Positions 1-8,307 of a DNA stretch of 43,520 nucleotides are shown piece after piece (the first letter of the stretch is position 1; every line of letters starts with the position of its first letter). The position numbers were made by a program, and so were the translations under genes. Source of the DNA: an uncultured Crocinitomix sp. (GTDB lineage Bacteria; Bacteroidota; Bacteroidia; Flavobacteriales_D; Crocinitomicaceae); assembly GCA_937139035.1 (NCBI GenBank), contig CAKZPK010000314.1, positions 1 through 43,520 of the forward strand, in the 5' to 3' direction. The notes below the pieces were generated by a model that saw only the letters and a list, made by a program, of their open reading frames with translations, searched no databases and was not told the DNA's origin.

Positions 1-919
1 GCACATAATCAGGTGCATTAATGCCATGTAATTTTTGATAATCTTTACCTCCTAATGATTTGACATGCGCACTTACACTATCTAAATGTTGCTTTAAATA
101 TGCCGTGCGTTCATTCACATCTTCCGAATCATTATAATTACTGTAAGCTGTTAATGATACCTTCGCATCTAGGATTAGATTTTTACCGTCTGGCAGATTA
201 ATAATATAATCTAACCGTTGATTGCTGCCATCCTCCGTTTTTAGATTTGTCTCTTTAGTATAGTGAACTTCTTTTTGCAATCCGGCTTTACTCAGAATTG
301 CTTCCAAATGCATCTCGCCCCAATTTCCTTGTGTTTTGGTGTCTCCTCGCAAGGCTTGGGTTAAACTACGCGTTTCTTGCGTAATTTCCTTATTTAAATT
401 ATGGAGCATTTTCAAATGCTGATCTAAACTTGCAGACCGTTCTATGTTTTTTTCATTATTATCCTCCACTTTCTTTTGGAACTCACCAATTTTATCTTTT
501 AGTGGAGTCAAAATAGCGTCAATATTCTTTTTATTCTGATCGGTAAACTTATTGGTTTTATCTTCTAATATTCTATTGGCTATTAGCTCAAAATCTTTTG
601 TAAATTTTGCTTGCAAAGATTCTAATTCCGTTTTTTGATTACGCAATTTTTCTTCTAATTCCTGATGCTTAATTTTCCACTCAGTGGCACTTTGCATCTC
701 ATTCAAATAACTCGCATTAACTTTAGATAAATTCGCTTTGGTTTGCTCCAAGTCATTTTGTAATCCCTTGGCAGAATTTTCCATAGTAGCGGCAGTAACT
801 TGCAATTTCTGCAGTTCACCAGACTGCTCCATTTTCTCTTTAGAAAAACCAATTTTAGCGACCAAATAGCCCACAATTCCGCCTACAACAATCCCTATAA
901 TGAGAAGAATATAATCCAT
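1..919 (-). CDS. rmuC: DNA recombination protein RmuC, partial (C-terminus off the left edge)
   Basis: The reading frame is open from the ATG at 919 to the window edge and gives 306 residues. It shows an N-terminal membrane helix (about residues 3-22, rich in I, V and G), then a long charged coiled coil (about 25-165), then the start of the RmuC nuclease-like domain. That domain contains GNWGEMHLEAIL and, further on, RLDYIINLPDGKNLILDAKV, whose D...DAK pattern fits the PD-(D/E)XK-type core of the family. RmuC proteins are thought to limit DNA inversion and rearrangement at short repeats; the biochemical activity is inferred from the fold. A 78-base gap separates it from the end of the operon upstream, so it may have its own promoter, although I see no good -7 box there. 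Identification is firm; the C-terminal part cannot be judged. Confidence 0.92.
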   Translation of the reverse strand, partial: MDYILLIIGIVVGGIVGYLVAKIGFSKEKMEQSGELQKLQVTAATMENSAKGLQNDLEQTKANLSKVNASYLNEMQSATEWKIKHQELEEKLRNQKTELESLQAKFTKDFELIANRILEDKTNKFTDQNKKNIDAILTPLKDKIGEFQKKVEDNNEKNIERSASLDQHLKMLHNLNKEITQETRSLTQALRGDTKTQGNWGEMHLEAILSKAGLQKEVHYTKETNLKTEDGSNQRLDYIINLPDGKNLILDAKVSLTAYSNYNDSEDVNERTAYLKQHLDSVSAHVKSLGGKDYQKLHGINAPDYV

Positions 920-997
920 AGTTTAAAAATAAGGAATAAAGGGTGAACTACAAAGAGTTTAGCAGTGGTCAGTAATCGATTTTGTGCTCAATTAAAA

Positions 998-1633
998 TTA
1001 AGCGTTTACTGCTGCACGGCTTTTAGCAAGAACTCGTACAAATAAAAATAAAAGCAATGCTAATAAACCAAATAAAGAATAGATTAACCAGTCACTATAT
1101 GTACGTGCGCTTCCATCATTTAAATTACTTAATGGTCGGTAAGTTGCGTTTAAAGAATCATCTAACAAGGTTTCCAACTCGTCCTCAAATTCATCTAAGG
1201 TCATTTTTGGAGTACTGTTTTCCTGCCATTGACTTCCAGCAACCTCATCACCATCTATCAATAAATCAAACTCACCGCAAATATCCAAAATTGGCAGTTC
1301 ATTTTCCTTCGGATAATTGTATTGAAAAAAGTATTCTCGCCCAATTTTAAAATGATCGGCATATTTACGACATAGCATTCCATCATCACCTTCGAAACGC
1401 ATTTCAACACCTGAAATCAAACCTTTGTACACTTCAAGTACTTCTATCACCAAAACAAATGGTCTCTCGTTAACGTTGGTTTTATCGTAGCCCTCATATC
1501 CTTGCGCTTTAAATTTCAAAACCACATCAGATTCCTTACATAATTCAAAGAAGTTACTTGACCAATCGCAAGTACAGGCATTTGCGGAAAATGTCCACAA
1601 ACTCAGAACAAAAAACAGACTCAAAATTCTCAT
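998..1633 (-). CDS. Exported NTR/TIMP-like protein with C-terminal membrane anchor
   Basis: The 211-residue product starts with a signal peptide that should be cut before Cys20, giving a mature N-terminus of CTC. Cys20, Cys22, Cys32 and two later cysteines (in GMLCRKY and LDICGEF) resemble the disulfide pattern of netrin/TIMP-like (NTR) domains, whose mature proteins also begin with a free CxC. Residues 40-125 include FVLVIEVLEVYKG and GREYFFQY, both common in bacterial proteins of this fold. A hydrophobic helix at about 181-204 followed by basic residues anchors it in a membrane. It is the last gene of the sigma-factor operon, 5 bases after the thioredoxin-like lipoprotein gene. Two redox-type proteins encoded just upstream fit a role with a disulfide-rich envelope protein, but that link is inference. 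The NTR assignment is tentative; no function is claimed. Confidence 0.6.
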   Translation of the reverse strand: MRILSLFFVLSLWTFSANACTCDWSSNFFELCKESDVVLKFKAQGYEGYDKTNVNERPFVLVIEVLEVYKGLISGVEMRFEGDDGMLCRKYADHFKIGREYFFQYNYPKENELPILDICGEFDLLIDGDEVAGSQWQENSTPKMTLDEFEDELETLLDDSLNATYRPLSNLNDGSARTYSDWLIYSLFGLLALLLFLFVRVLAKSRAAVNA

Positions 1634-1638
1634 TAAAA

Positions 1639-2325
1639 CTACCTCTTAATTGAACAACCAATTGCCACAGTAGAAGTTACTGGAGGTTCTTCACCGCCCA
1701 ATAATGCATCAACCGCATCCTCAACATATTTAACCGTCACGGCTGATTCATCTCCATAATTATCATCTATAGCGCCAATATACTCTACCTTATTACCATT
1801 GGCGTCTTTCTTTAAGATATAAACATGCGGCGTTTTTGTTGCGCCGTATTGCGGAAATATTTTTTGACCATCATCTAACAAATATGGAAATGTAAACCCT
1901 TTCTCTGCAGCTCTAATTTTCATATTCTCAAAGCTATCATCTTCCATTGCCTCTGGATTATTTGGATTAATAGCAATAACTGGATAACCTTGCGTTTTAT
2001 ACTTTTCGTCTAAGGCGATAATACGATCCTCATATGCAACAGCATAAGGACAATGATTACAAGTAAATATTACAATGAAACCTTTCGCTTCTTCATAATC
2101 TGCCAAAGACGCAGTTTGATCATCAATATTCATGAGGTTAAAATCTGTTGCATAATCACCAACAGCATAACCTTCCTCAATCGAATCCTCAGCAAGCACC
2201 TCTTCTATTTCAGCATTATCCAACAAACTATCTACAGCTTCAAAAGCATCAGCAGTTGTTTCTTCTCCGCCACAAGACATAAAAAACAACGGAAAAACTA
2301 AAAATAATAAGTGTATATTTTTCAT
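1639..2325 (-). CDS. Thioredoxin-fold lipoprotein (AhpC/TSA-type, CNHC active site)
   Basis: I prefer the ATG at 2325. It places a lipoprotein signal (MKNIHLLFLVFPLFFMSC, lipid cysteine C18) at the N-terminus and leaves a 7-base gap after the upstream gene. The in-frame start at 2364 would overlap that gene and hide the signal. The 228-residue product has an acidic linker and then an AhpC/TSA/thioredoxin domain from about residue 53. The motif TCNHCPYAVAYEDR contains the CxxC pair C89/C92, and YPVIAINPNN and the cis-proline region TKTPHVYIL follow. This is the widespread 'thioredoxin family protein' type with CNHCPY; it probably acts as a thiol oxidoreductase or redox sensor on the periplasmic face. 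The substrate is unknown. It is the fifth gene of the sigma-factor operon. Confidence 0.82.
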   Translation of the reverse strand: MKNIHLLFLVFPLFFMSCGGEETTADAFEAVDSLLDNAEIEEVLAEDSIEEGYAVGDYATDFNLMNIDDQTASLADYEEAKGFIVIFTCNHCPYAVAYEDRIIALDEKYKTQGYPVIAINPNNPEAMEDDSFENMKIRAAEKGFTFPYLLDDGQKIFPQYGATKTPHVYILKKDANGNKVEYIGAIDDNYGDESAVTVKYVEDAVDALLGGEEPPVTSTVAIGCSIKR

Positions 2326-2332
2326 AATCAAC

Positions 2333-2851
2333 TTAATTAGTAAACGAAGAAATGGCTTCTTCAAGTTCTACAAAGTTAAACGATTGTTCGTAAAACACAC
2401 TTATGTCGTTCTTATAAATAATTGTTGCAGGTATCGCACCAGACCAAGTTGAATCAATTTGCGGAATCCACTTATTCCCGTCTGGTTCATCTAATAGAAC
2501 AACTTCAGATTTCAGTTTGTTTTCCTGAATAAAAGGAATTAGATTTTCTTTAATCTTTTTAGGGAAATCGAGACTTACTAACAACACATTAATTTCTGGA
2601 TATTCCTCTCCCAACTGTTCAAAATAAGGTAGCTCTGCCACACAAGGCACACACCAAGTTGCCCAAAAATTAATGACATGAATTTGATCATTTTCTTGAT
2701 TCAAAAAAGGTTTAAAATTTTCGAAATCATAAACTTCAATTTCTATCTCATTTTCGCTAACAACCTCTTTAGGATTGCGAACAATATCATGGGACTGTTC
2801 GGCTGCACAGCTCACTAACAATAGCAACAAGATACTATACAGTCGCATCAT
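2333..2851 (-). CDS. TlpA-like thioredoxin lipoprotein
   Basis: The 172-residue product begins with a lipoprotein signal ending LLVSC (C15). The thioredoxin/TlpA domain carries HVINFWATWCVPCVAELPYF, with redox pair C67/C70 in the WCVPC motif typical of TlpA/ResA-type thiol reductases. Later segments include INVLLVSLDFPKK, LLDEPDGNKW and the cis-Pro segment GAIPATIIY. Proteins of this family reduce or exchange disulfides on envelope proteins. Its ATG overlaps the TGA of the anti-sigma-like gene by 4 bases, which suggests translational coupling. A second ATG follows the first immediately, so the exact start is uncertain by one codon. Two different thioredoxin-type lipoproteins in one sigma-factor operon suggest an envelope redox or protein-folding regulon (inference). 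Confidence 0.88.
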   Translation of the reverse strand: MMRLYSILLLLLVSCAAEQSHDIVRNPKEVVSENEIEIEVYDFENFKPFLNQENDQIHVINFWATWCVPCVAELPYFEQLGEEYPEINVLLVSLDFPKKIKENLIPFIQENKLKSEVVLLDEPDGNKWIPQIDSTWSGAIPATIIYKNDISVFYEQSFNFVELEEAISSFTN

Positions 2852-3876
2852 TTTTCAACAAAAAACAAAGCATTTAACTCTTTAGTTTTGTTAATGTGCA
2901 AGGATTTTGGTTTAATCCATTCTCCATTGCTTGTATATCCGCTTGAACTAGCACTTGCCGGAACATTTTTCATATCATCAGCCACTGCAACACTAGGTTC
3001 CATATCCACTAATTTACTCTCTTGCTGAATATCTTTCTTCATAGAGATACTTCTCAAAACTCCATTTTTTCCCTTATCCGCTTTTCTATCTGCCGTTGAT
3101 TCTGTTTTCTCAACAACGACTTCAGCCACTTCATCTTTATTCAGCTCATCAACATTCATTACAACATCATCTGCTAACTCATAATCCATTTCAACTTCCT
3201 CCTCATCATCTACCATTTCAACTTCTTCAACCGTAGGAGCAGCATAAAAATTTCCACTTTCAACATCAAAACTCTGCGTAGATTCTAATTCAGGAGCTGG
3301 TGGTGCTAACTCTAAAAAACGTTCATTACTATTATCTCTTAAGTCCAAGTCCTCGCTTTCATCCGGAAACTCTTGTTCAATTTGTTGTTCATTCAAATTT
3401 TGATCATTCAATAAATCTTTAGTTGGTTCATTAAGTTCTAATTCTTGACTTGGATTCGTCTCATTTAATTCAATAGGTGTGTCAATTACAGGGTCAGTAT
3501 ATGCTAAATTTTCATCATCAACACCTGGGTTTAGGACAAATAATAAACCGACTACTACTAATGCTGCTGCACCTAATTGGAATGCAGGTTTTTGATAGAA
3601 CTTCTTATTTGTTGGCAACATAAAAACACCAACAGAATTCAGCCAAAAGCCCTTCTTTTTCTTCCCCTCTGTTAAATGCTCCATGACTCCTTTTCTCAAA
3701 CCAGCAGAAGGCTCAATTTTTGCTCCACCAAATGCTGCTGTGCTCCCTGTCAAAAACCATTGCATATTATTATACTCCTCTTCATTTTGAGCATATTCGC
3801 CAACACTTTCGCGTTCACCACTTGTGAGCTCATAATAAGCTTTATTCCTGATGATATCTTCTACTTCCTTTGTCAT
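2848..3876 (-). CDS. Single-pass anti-sigma-factor-like membrane protein
   Basis: The 342-residue protein has a cytoplasmic N-terminal part of about 95 residues, beginning MTKEVEDIIRNKAYYELTSG and ending in a basic stretch with GKKKKGFW. One membrane helix follows at about 98-115 (FQLGAAALVVVGLLFVL), then a long acidic, low-complexity periplasmic region rich in E, D, N and V. I see no zinc-binding HxxxCxxC, so it is not a ZAS-type anti-sigma factor. The assignment rests on topology and on its 4-base overlap with the preceding ECF sigma gene, the usual sigma/anti-sigma arrangement in Bacteroidota. It probably holds the sigma factor at the membrane until an envelope signal arrives. The ordered C-terminal tail (GEWIKPKSLHINKTKELNAL) may be a sensor or binding segment. 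The role is inferred; the topology is seen. Confidence 0.7.
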   Translation of the reverse strand: MTKEVEDIIRNKAYYELTSGERESVGEYAQNEEEYNNMQWFLTGSTAAFGGAKIEPSAGLRKGVMEHLTEGKKKKGFWLNSVGVFMLPTNKKFYQKPAFQLGAAALVVVGLLFVLNPGVDDENLAYTDPVIDTPIELNETNPSQELELNEPTKDLLNDQNLNEQQIEQEFPDESEDLDLRDNSNERFLELAPPAPELESTQSFDVESGNFYAAPTVEEVEMVDDEEEVEMDYELADDVVMNVDELNKDEVAEVVVEKTESTADRKADKGKNGVLRSISMKKDIQQESKLVDMEPSVAVADDMKNVPASASSSGYTSNGEWIKPKSLHINKTKELNALFFVEK

Positions 3877-4460
3877 ATCATTGTTTTTCTGAAAACCTCC
3901 AATTTATCCGCCAGGGTTTTAGTGGCTAAGTGCAGTCTTGATTTAACTGTTCCTGTATTTATTCCCAATGTTTCTCCTATTTCGTTTAGAGATAAGCCTT
4001 CAAAATGCCGCAGCATAAATACTTCTCTATGCTTCTCTCCTAGTTTGTTCAATTCTATTTTTAATTGCTCATTAAAGTTGGATGCATCTACACCAACATC
4101 TTGTAATTGATTGTGATCTTTCGCATCAACACCTTCAGGTAAATCATATCCCGTTGGTTTTCTTATTTCTTGCTTTTTATATTCATTCTTGCACATATTG
4201 TTTGCCACCGAAAACAACCAAGTTTTAAAGGTCCTATTCGGGTCGAATGATTCTGGTTTGTCAATTATTTTAGTAAATAAATCGTGTGTAAAATCCTCGG
4301 CTTTTATACGATCACTCCATAGTTTTCGGTAAAAAAAGTTAACCATAAAAGCCTCATATCTATCATAAATTTGTTCAAAGGCTTTCTCATCACCCTTTAA
4401 AAAAAAGCGCATTAAATCTTCGTCGTTATATGTTGAATAGTCTTTCTTAAAGAGCCTCAT
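3873..4460 (-). CDS. ECF-type RNA polymerase sigma factor
   Basis: The 195-residue protein has the two-domain layout of extracytoplasmic-function sigma factors. Region 2 spans about residues 14-90: DEDLMRFFLKGDEKAFEQIY, then AEDFTHDLFTKI and FKTWLFSVANNMCKNEYKK. A polar linker follows, then region 4 from about residue 135 to 190 (LGEKHREVFMLRHFEGLSLN, then EIGETLGINTGTVKSRLHLA), which recognises the -35 element. Its ATG overlaps the upstream gene by 4 bases and its stop overlaps the anti-sigma-like gene by 4 bases. It probably directs transcription of envelope functions, perhaps including its own operon. The promoter in front of the operon also matches the housekeeping -7 box, so autoregulation cannot be claimed from the sequence. 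Confidence 0.9.
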   Translation of the reverse strand: MRLFKKDYSTYNDEDLMRFFLKGDEKAFEQIYDRYEAFMVNFFYRKLWSDRIKAEDFTHDLFTKIIDKPESFDPNRTFKTWLFSVANNMCKNEYKKQEIRKPTGYDLPEGVDAKDHNQLQDVGVDASNFNEQLKIELNKLGEKHREVFMLRHFEGLSLNEIGETLGINTGTVKSRLHLATKTLADKLEVFRKTMI

Positions 4461-5494
4461 TCAATTTGGTCATACGCTTTTAATATTTCCTCAACCATGT
4501 CTTCCTTGCTCACTTTTTTTGCTAATTTTTTGATATCATTTCTCAATACCTCATCTTTTTCTCCTGCTTCAATTTTAATCTTATAAAGAGTTAAAAGTGG
4601 TGGCAAAAAATTCGAATACAATCCTTTTTCAGCTCTAGAATTAAGCTTTAATGCGTTTATTTTTTTCTGTCCGTTTTTCCAAAAACGAGTTAGTTCCTCT
4701 ACTTGATCGGGACATTTATATTGATAATGCAAACCTGTTACATAACAGTTATCTGCAGGTTCACGAATATAATGTTGGCTAACTGTTGTTGAAATAAAAG
4801 CTTCGGTCTGCAAAGCTGAAAGTGCTGTATTAACAAATGTTCTTTCCTGACCGAGAAATCGGACATTGGACATTCCTATTTTTTGTTGGGCGGTTTTTCG
4901 GTAAGAATCATTCACCAAAAAGTCCATATTAATCAAATGAATATCTCCACGAACTTTTCCTAAGCTTTGCAAAACTAATAACGGATAAGCATCTGCTTCA
5001 CCACTAAGAAACAACGTTTTTACATTTGAATTTGAGACTAAAAACTGATAATAATTCAGTGTATTTTTAGAATAAGAGGATTCAATTAATTGAGCAAATT
5101 CTTTTTGCCTTGCTTTATCCCCTATAAGGGCATAATAACCAAACATTTCGCGTTTTACTTGACGCTCATCAGGTTTTAATTCGTAGGCTTTAAATAAGTG
5201 AGATTTAAGTGAGACATCATAATTCCCATTAATGTATTTTATCAGGTGGTATTCATAGGAATTGGGCGCATTATCTTCCAATACCTTAACCAATCGATCC
5301 AACTCTTTTTGATTATTATCAGCAATTTTTTTTGTTGAACTACTTTCATAAGAAGCCCTTTTCTCTAAATAGCTCTCTTTCAAATCATGTGGAGAAAGAC
5401 TAGCCCCCTGCCCCATAGCGCCTTGCCCAACCAAAACGATTAAGCAAACCATCACTATTTTCAATATTCCACTCACGCCATTATTTATATTCAT
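4457..5494 (-). CDS. Exported protein with helical repeats and a DUF2723-C-terminal-like motif
   Basis: The 345-residue product has a signal peptide (about 1-29, ending GAMGQG). Residues 35-155 are mostly helical and resemble degenerate TPR-like hairpins. Residues 161-200 (LFLSGEADAYPLLVLQSLGK followed by VRGDIHLINMDFL) strongly resemble the short periplasmic segment at the end of DUF2723 proteins, in which an LF.NGDNDT.PLWY.Q..EGVR.DV..VNLSLL pattern is typical. The rest of the protein has no domain I recognise. It is the first gene of the operon and overlaps the sigma-factor gene by 4 bases, so it may take part in sensing or be a coupled envelope component. A later start at Met15 is possible but would shorten the signal peptide. 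Function unknown. Confidence 0.72.
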   Translation of the reverse strand: MNINNGVSGILKIVMVCLIVLVGQGAMGQGASLSPHDLKESYLEKRASYESSSTKKIADNNQKELDRLVKVLEDNAPNSYEYHLIKYINGNYDVSLKSHLFKAYELKPDERQVKREMFGYYALIGDKARQKEFAQLIESSYSKNTLNYYQFLVSNSNVKTLFLSGEADAYPLLVLQSLGKVRGDIHLINMDFLVNDSYRKTAQQKIGMSNVRFLGQERTFVNTALSALQTEAFISTTVSQHYIREPADNCYVTGLHYQYKCPDQVEELTRFWKNGQKKINALKLNSRAEKGLYSNFLPPLLTLYKIKIEAGEKDEVLRNDIKKLAKKVSKEDMVEEILKAYDQIE

Positions 5495-5511
5495 TCGAAA
5501 ATCTGTACATA

Positions 5512-5519
5512 CAAAGATA
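5512..5519 (-). promoter_or_regulatory. Bacteroidetes-type -7 box for the sigma-factor operon
   Basis: Read on the minus strand the site is TATCTTTG, a full match to TAnnTTTG. A TTG that could serve as the -33 element lies 17 bases further upstream (5537-5539). The start codon at 5494 is only about 17 bases downstream, so the leader would be very short. The match is direct; promoter activity is inferred. Confidence 0.5.
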
Positions 5520-5690
5520 AAAAAGGTTCATTCTTTCAATTGATTACATCTTTTTTAGGCCTTAGCTACTTTTCATTAATTGGTTTGAAGATAAGGTTTT
5601 TGAAGGAAATGACAACGGAATATCAATTTGATTAAAGGATCTTGAAAACATGCTTCTGTCAATGACAAAATTCACTTTCATAAAATTCCT

Positions 5691-5698
5691 TACATTTG
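5691..5698 (+). promoter_or_regulatory. Bacteroidetes-type -7 box for the small lipoprotein gene
   Basis: TACATTTG matches TAnnTTTG and lies 27 bases before the ATG at 5726. No clear TTTG -33 element is visible. The 231-base gap at 5495-5725 thus appears to hold two divergent promoters, this one and the one at 5512-5519. Confidence 0.5.
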
Positions 5699-5725
5699 AA
5701 TAGACAGAAACCTTAAACAGCAGAT

Positions 5726-6148
5726 ATGAAACATTTATTGATTCTTTTTATTGCCATTGGTACTTTAACCTTCACAAGTTGCTCTACTGGAGCGGCTGAA
5801 AAGGTAGCTGATGAATTTCACCTAAAACTGGATGAAGGAGATACAAAGTATATTGTAGATAATTTAGCAGATACGGAAAGCGGTGTATCAGTGCAAGAAT
5901 GGGAAGACTTTTTGAACCTTGTAGTAAGTTGGGGACCGCAATCAAACAGAGCTAAAGTAATGGGCTTTAGTAGTAAAATTAATAATGGTGTTACAACCAT
6001 GAAATTCAGTTACACTTTTGAAGTTGAACAGTTTGGATTAGTACATGAGCGCCTCGTTTTAGTGGACCGTGGTGAAGGTTATAAAATTATGATTGCTATG
6101 ATGAATAGTGATGAATCGATTGTTGAGCAAGGTACCTCTCAATACTAA
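5726..6148 (+). CDS. Small lipoprotein, DUF4878/DUF4019-like
   Basis: The 140-residue product has a lipoprotein signal ending LTFTSC (lipid cysteine C19). The mature part starts with a helix (AEKVADEFHLKLDEGDTKYI) and continues with beta strands (RAKVMGFSSKINNGVTTMKF, then SYTFEVEQFGLVHERLVLVD), the layout of small SnoaL/NTF2-like 'DUF4878' or 'DUF4019' lipoproteins. The family assignment rests on length and pattern only, and no role is known. It is transcribed away from the sigma-factor operon from its own likely promoter and converges on the T9SS cargo gene, with a shared hairpin between them. The signal and lipid anchor are well supported; the family is not certain. Confidence 0.7.
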   Translation: MKHLLILFIAIGTLTFTSCSTGAAEKVADEFHLKLDEGDTKYIVDNLADTESGVSVQEWEDFLNLVVSWGPQSNRAKVMGFSSKINNGVTTMKFSYTFEVEQFGLVHERLVLVDRGEGYKIMIAMMNSDESIVEQGTSQY

Positions 6149-6161
6149 GTTTCAACTTCCA

Positions 6162-6203
6162 TAAATAAAAAAAGGAGCAAAGAAACTTTCGCTTCTTTAC
6201 TCC
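6162..6203 (-). terminator. Rho-independent terminator of the T9SS cargo gene
   Basis: An imperfect stem (GGAG-c-AAAGAA at 6174-6184 with TTCTTT-a-CTCC at 6193-6203) is followed on the minus strand by seven T (6167-6173) and more T-rich sequence. It lies 65 bases after the stop of the gene at 6268-8049. The plus-strand side has no T run, so it terminates the minus-strand gene best, although the lipoprotein gene at 5726-6148 also runs into it. Confidence 0.7.
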
Positions 6204-6267
6204 CAGTATAATTTGGCAGCACATTATGCAGTTAATACCACAATTGTGAACTGCTCTGTTTAGCCAA

Positions 6268-8049
6268 TTATATTTTGACTATTTTTTTGGTTTTTAATAC
6301 TCCATTTGAGTTCGAATAAGAGATTACATAAATTCCTTTATCAAAACTAGATGCATCAACAGTTGTAGAGAATCCTTCTCCAGAAATCTCATTGGATTGA
6401 TAAACTATTTGCCCGATCGCATTGCGAATAGTTATCTCACCAGATAAATTATCTCCTTTTAAGCTGATCCAAACATTATCATTAAACGGATTTGGAGATA
6501 CTTCAAGTAAATCTGAATTTGCCGCATCATTTAATAATCCAGCTGTTGTACCATATAACGCATCATTCTCTCCATTTTCAGTTTCATCTGTTGGAGGAGA
6601 AGTAGGGCTAACAGCCATTGCCGGACATTCTACAGTATGAATAGAAAAACCAGGTCCTGTTACTGCTCCAGGTGAAGGATTTGTAATGGTGTAATAATTA
6701 TCAAAAACGGTAAGTGGCGCCGAATAAATTACATCAGTTGAATACATATAATTATTATAACACGGCATGCCTCCGCCCCAATGGGTTGTTACTAGATCAA
6801 TTCCAAAACGAGCACCAACTCTTCTTGGTCCAACAAAAACAAAACCTTGTCCATCCAAACGTTCCGTTAAAATTTCCTGATTATAGATATAAGGATGTTC
6901 CCCTTCAAATGTTGACAATACGCCACCTCCAGTAGCATGAAAGTTTTGTGCAGAAGTTGGCCAAACAAAACAATTAACCATAGCTCCTGTTACTCTATCA
7001 AATTCCGTAATCCAAGGGGTTGTATGATTTACGCCAAACATATCAGGATACTCTTTAAAGTATCCACAAGCCACCAAACGATTCGCATTCCACGGTGCGA
7101 GTTTCAACTCAAACCCTGCTGCATTTTTAGTCCCTAAAGACGGGTCTAAAACTAAGGCATAATGATCTGCAATAACTGGCGCATTTGCAACATCTACAAT
7201 TGCTGTAACCTGTGGGTTATGAATAATACTGTTATTAGACATTAAATAAATAATATCATCAGCAGCATAATAAACTAAAGATACACCAACATGTTGATGA
7301 TTGGTTGATTCAAAAGAAACGTCACCCGTAATTGCTAATGATGTATTTAATGTAACCGCCAATACTCCTTGCTCTTCTGAACCAGGCAGACCAACAGAGC
7401 CTGTCACAAAATAACCGTTTGATGTCTCCACAATGTCATTAATTGCTGAATGCTGATCAATTCCTCCCATTATTTCAACATGACCATTTAAACCTAAGGT
7501 AGAAATATCAAATTCTGCAACTAACGCCTCATTTCCAATTAAAGGATACCCTGTTAAAGGCTCGCCATAAAATCCTCCAACAACATATGTATTCGTCAAA
7601 CTTGAATATATGACATTTGTCCCAACACTTGCTTGAAAACCTGCCAATTTTGAATCTGCCAAAACATTTCCAGATGGTCCTAATTTTGCAATATAAAGTT
7701 CTGCATCATTTGGAACTATTTGCGGAGAAGTATAACCTGTAATTACGATTGCACCGTAAGGATCAATCACAACGTCTAGTGCACGATCATCTGGTGAAAG
7801 ATCAATTATTCTTTCCCAGACCATATTCCCCATAGTATTTACTTTAAATACATGAATATCATTATTTCCAGCGCCAAATAACGTTCCGGCGCAAATGTAT
7901 CCGCCACCTGCTGATGGCAACGTTTCGATTGAATAATGATTATAGTCGAAATTGGGATTTGCTATTGTAGTTTGAAAGGCTTGTCCAAAACCTGTACTGC
8001 CATAAATCAATGACAATAGCAAGATCCATAAAGATTTTTTTGTGTTCAT
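6268..8049 (-). CDS. Secreted protein with T9SS type-A C-terminal sorting domain
   Basis: The 593-residue protein has a signal peptide (about 1-22, ending STGFGQ). Residues 35-440 contain repeated beta-propeller-like strands such as GGGYICAGTLFGAGNNDIHV and AIVITGYTSP, resembling 'delta-60/SBBP'-type repeats. The last ~80 residues form a Por secretion-system sorting domain: the start is SDLLEVSPNPFNDNVWISL, then ITIRNAIGQIVY, FDKGIYVISY and the end KTKKIVKI. Type-A domains of this kind send proteins through the type IX system and are removed at the surface. No catalytic domain is recognisable, so it may be an adhesin or surface-layer component. It has its own terminator; 258 bases without a recognisable promoter separate it from the sensor-kinase gene upstream. 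The export route is well supported; the function is unknown. Confidence 0.85.
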   Translation of the reverse strand: MNTKKSLWILLLSLIYGSTGFGQAFQTTIANPNFDYNHYSIETLPSAGGGYICAGTLFGAGNNDIHVFKVNTMGNMVWERIIDLSPDDRALDVVIDPYGAIVITGYTSPQIVPNDAELYIAKLGPSGNVLADSKLAGFQASVGTNVIYSSLTNTYVVGGFYGEPLTGYPLIGNEALVAEFDISTLGLNGHVEIMGGIDQHSAINDIVETSNGYFVTGSVGLPGSEEQGVLAVTLNTSLAITGDVSFESTNHQHVGVSLVYYAADDIIYLMSNNSIIHNPQVTAIVDVANAPVIADHYALVLDPSLGTKNAAGFELKLAPWNANRLVACGYFKEYPDMFGVNHTTPWITEFDRVTGAMVNCFVWPTSAQNFHATGGGVLSTFEGEHPYIYNQEILTERLDGQGFVFVGPRRVGARFGIDLVTTHWGGGMPCYNNYMYSTDVIYSAPLTVFDNYYTITNPSPGAVTGPGFSIHTVECPAMAVSPTSPPTDETENGENDALYGTTAGLLNDAANSDLLEVSPNPFNDNVWISLKGDNLSGEITIRNAIGQIVYQSNEISGEGFSTTVDASSFDKGIYVISYSNSNGVLKTKKIVKI

Positions 8050-8307
8050 AAGAATAAATTTTTCTCGCCTACTCTTTTTGGGATTTTCGGCTTACTCCGG
8101 GTTAATAAAGCGTTGCAACTAAAACTGTTCGCAAGTTCGGAATAAGTGCTCCTAAAACATGAAACACACGTCATTACATTAGCAACATATGTCACTCATA
8201 TTTCTTTTTTTTATAATAAAATATGCAGTATTATCAGTAGATAGAAAGGCTATTTCAGTTTATGAAACAGATATCATTACTTTAAGAAGAACAACTTAAA
8301 TGGCTTT

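Noticed and set aside
2333..2364. Longer start of the CNHC thioredoxin gene (ATG at 2364)
   Set aside because: It overlaps the end of the TlpA-like gene and puts an unlikely extension before a clear lipoprotein signal that starts at 2325.
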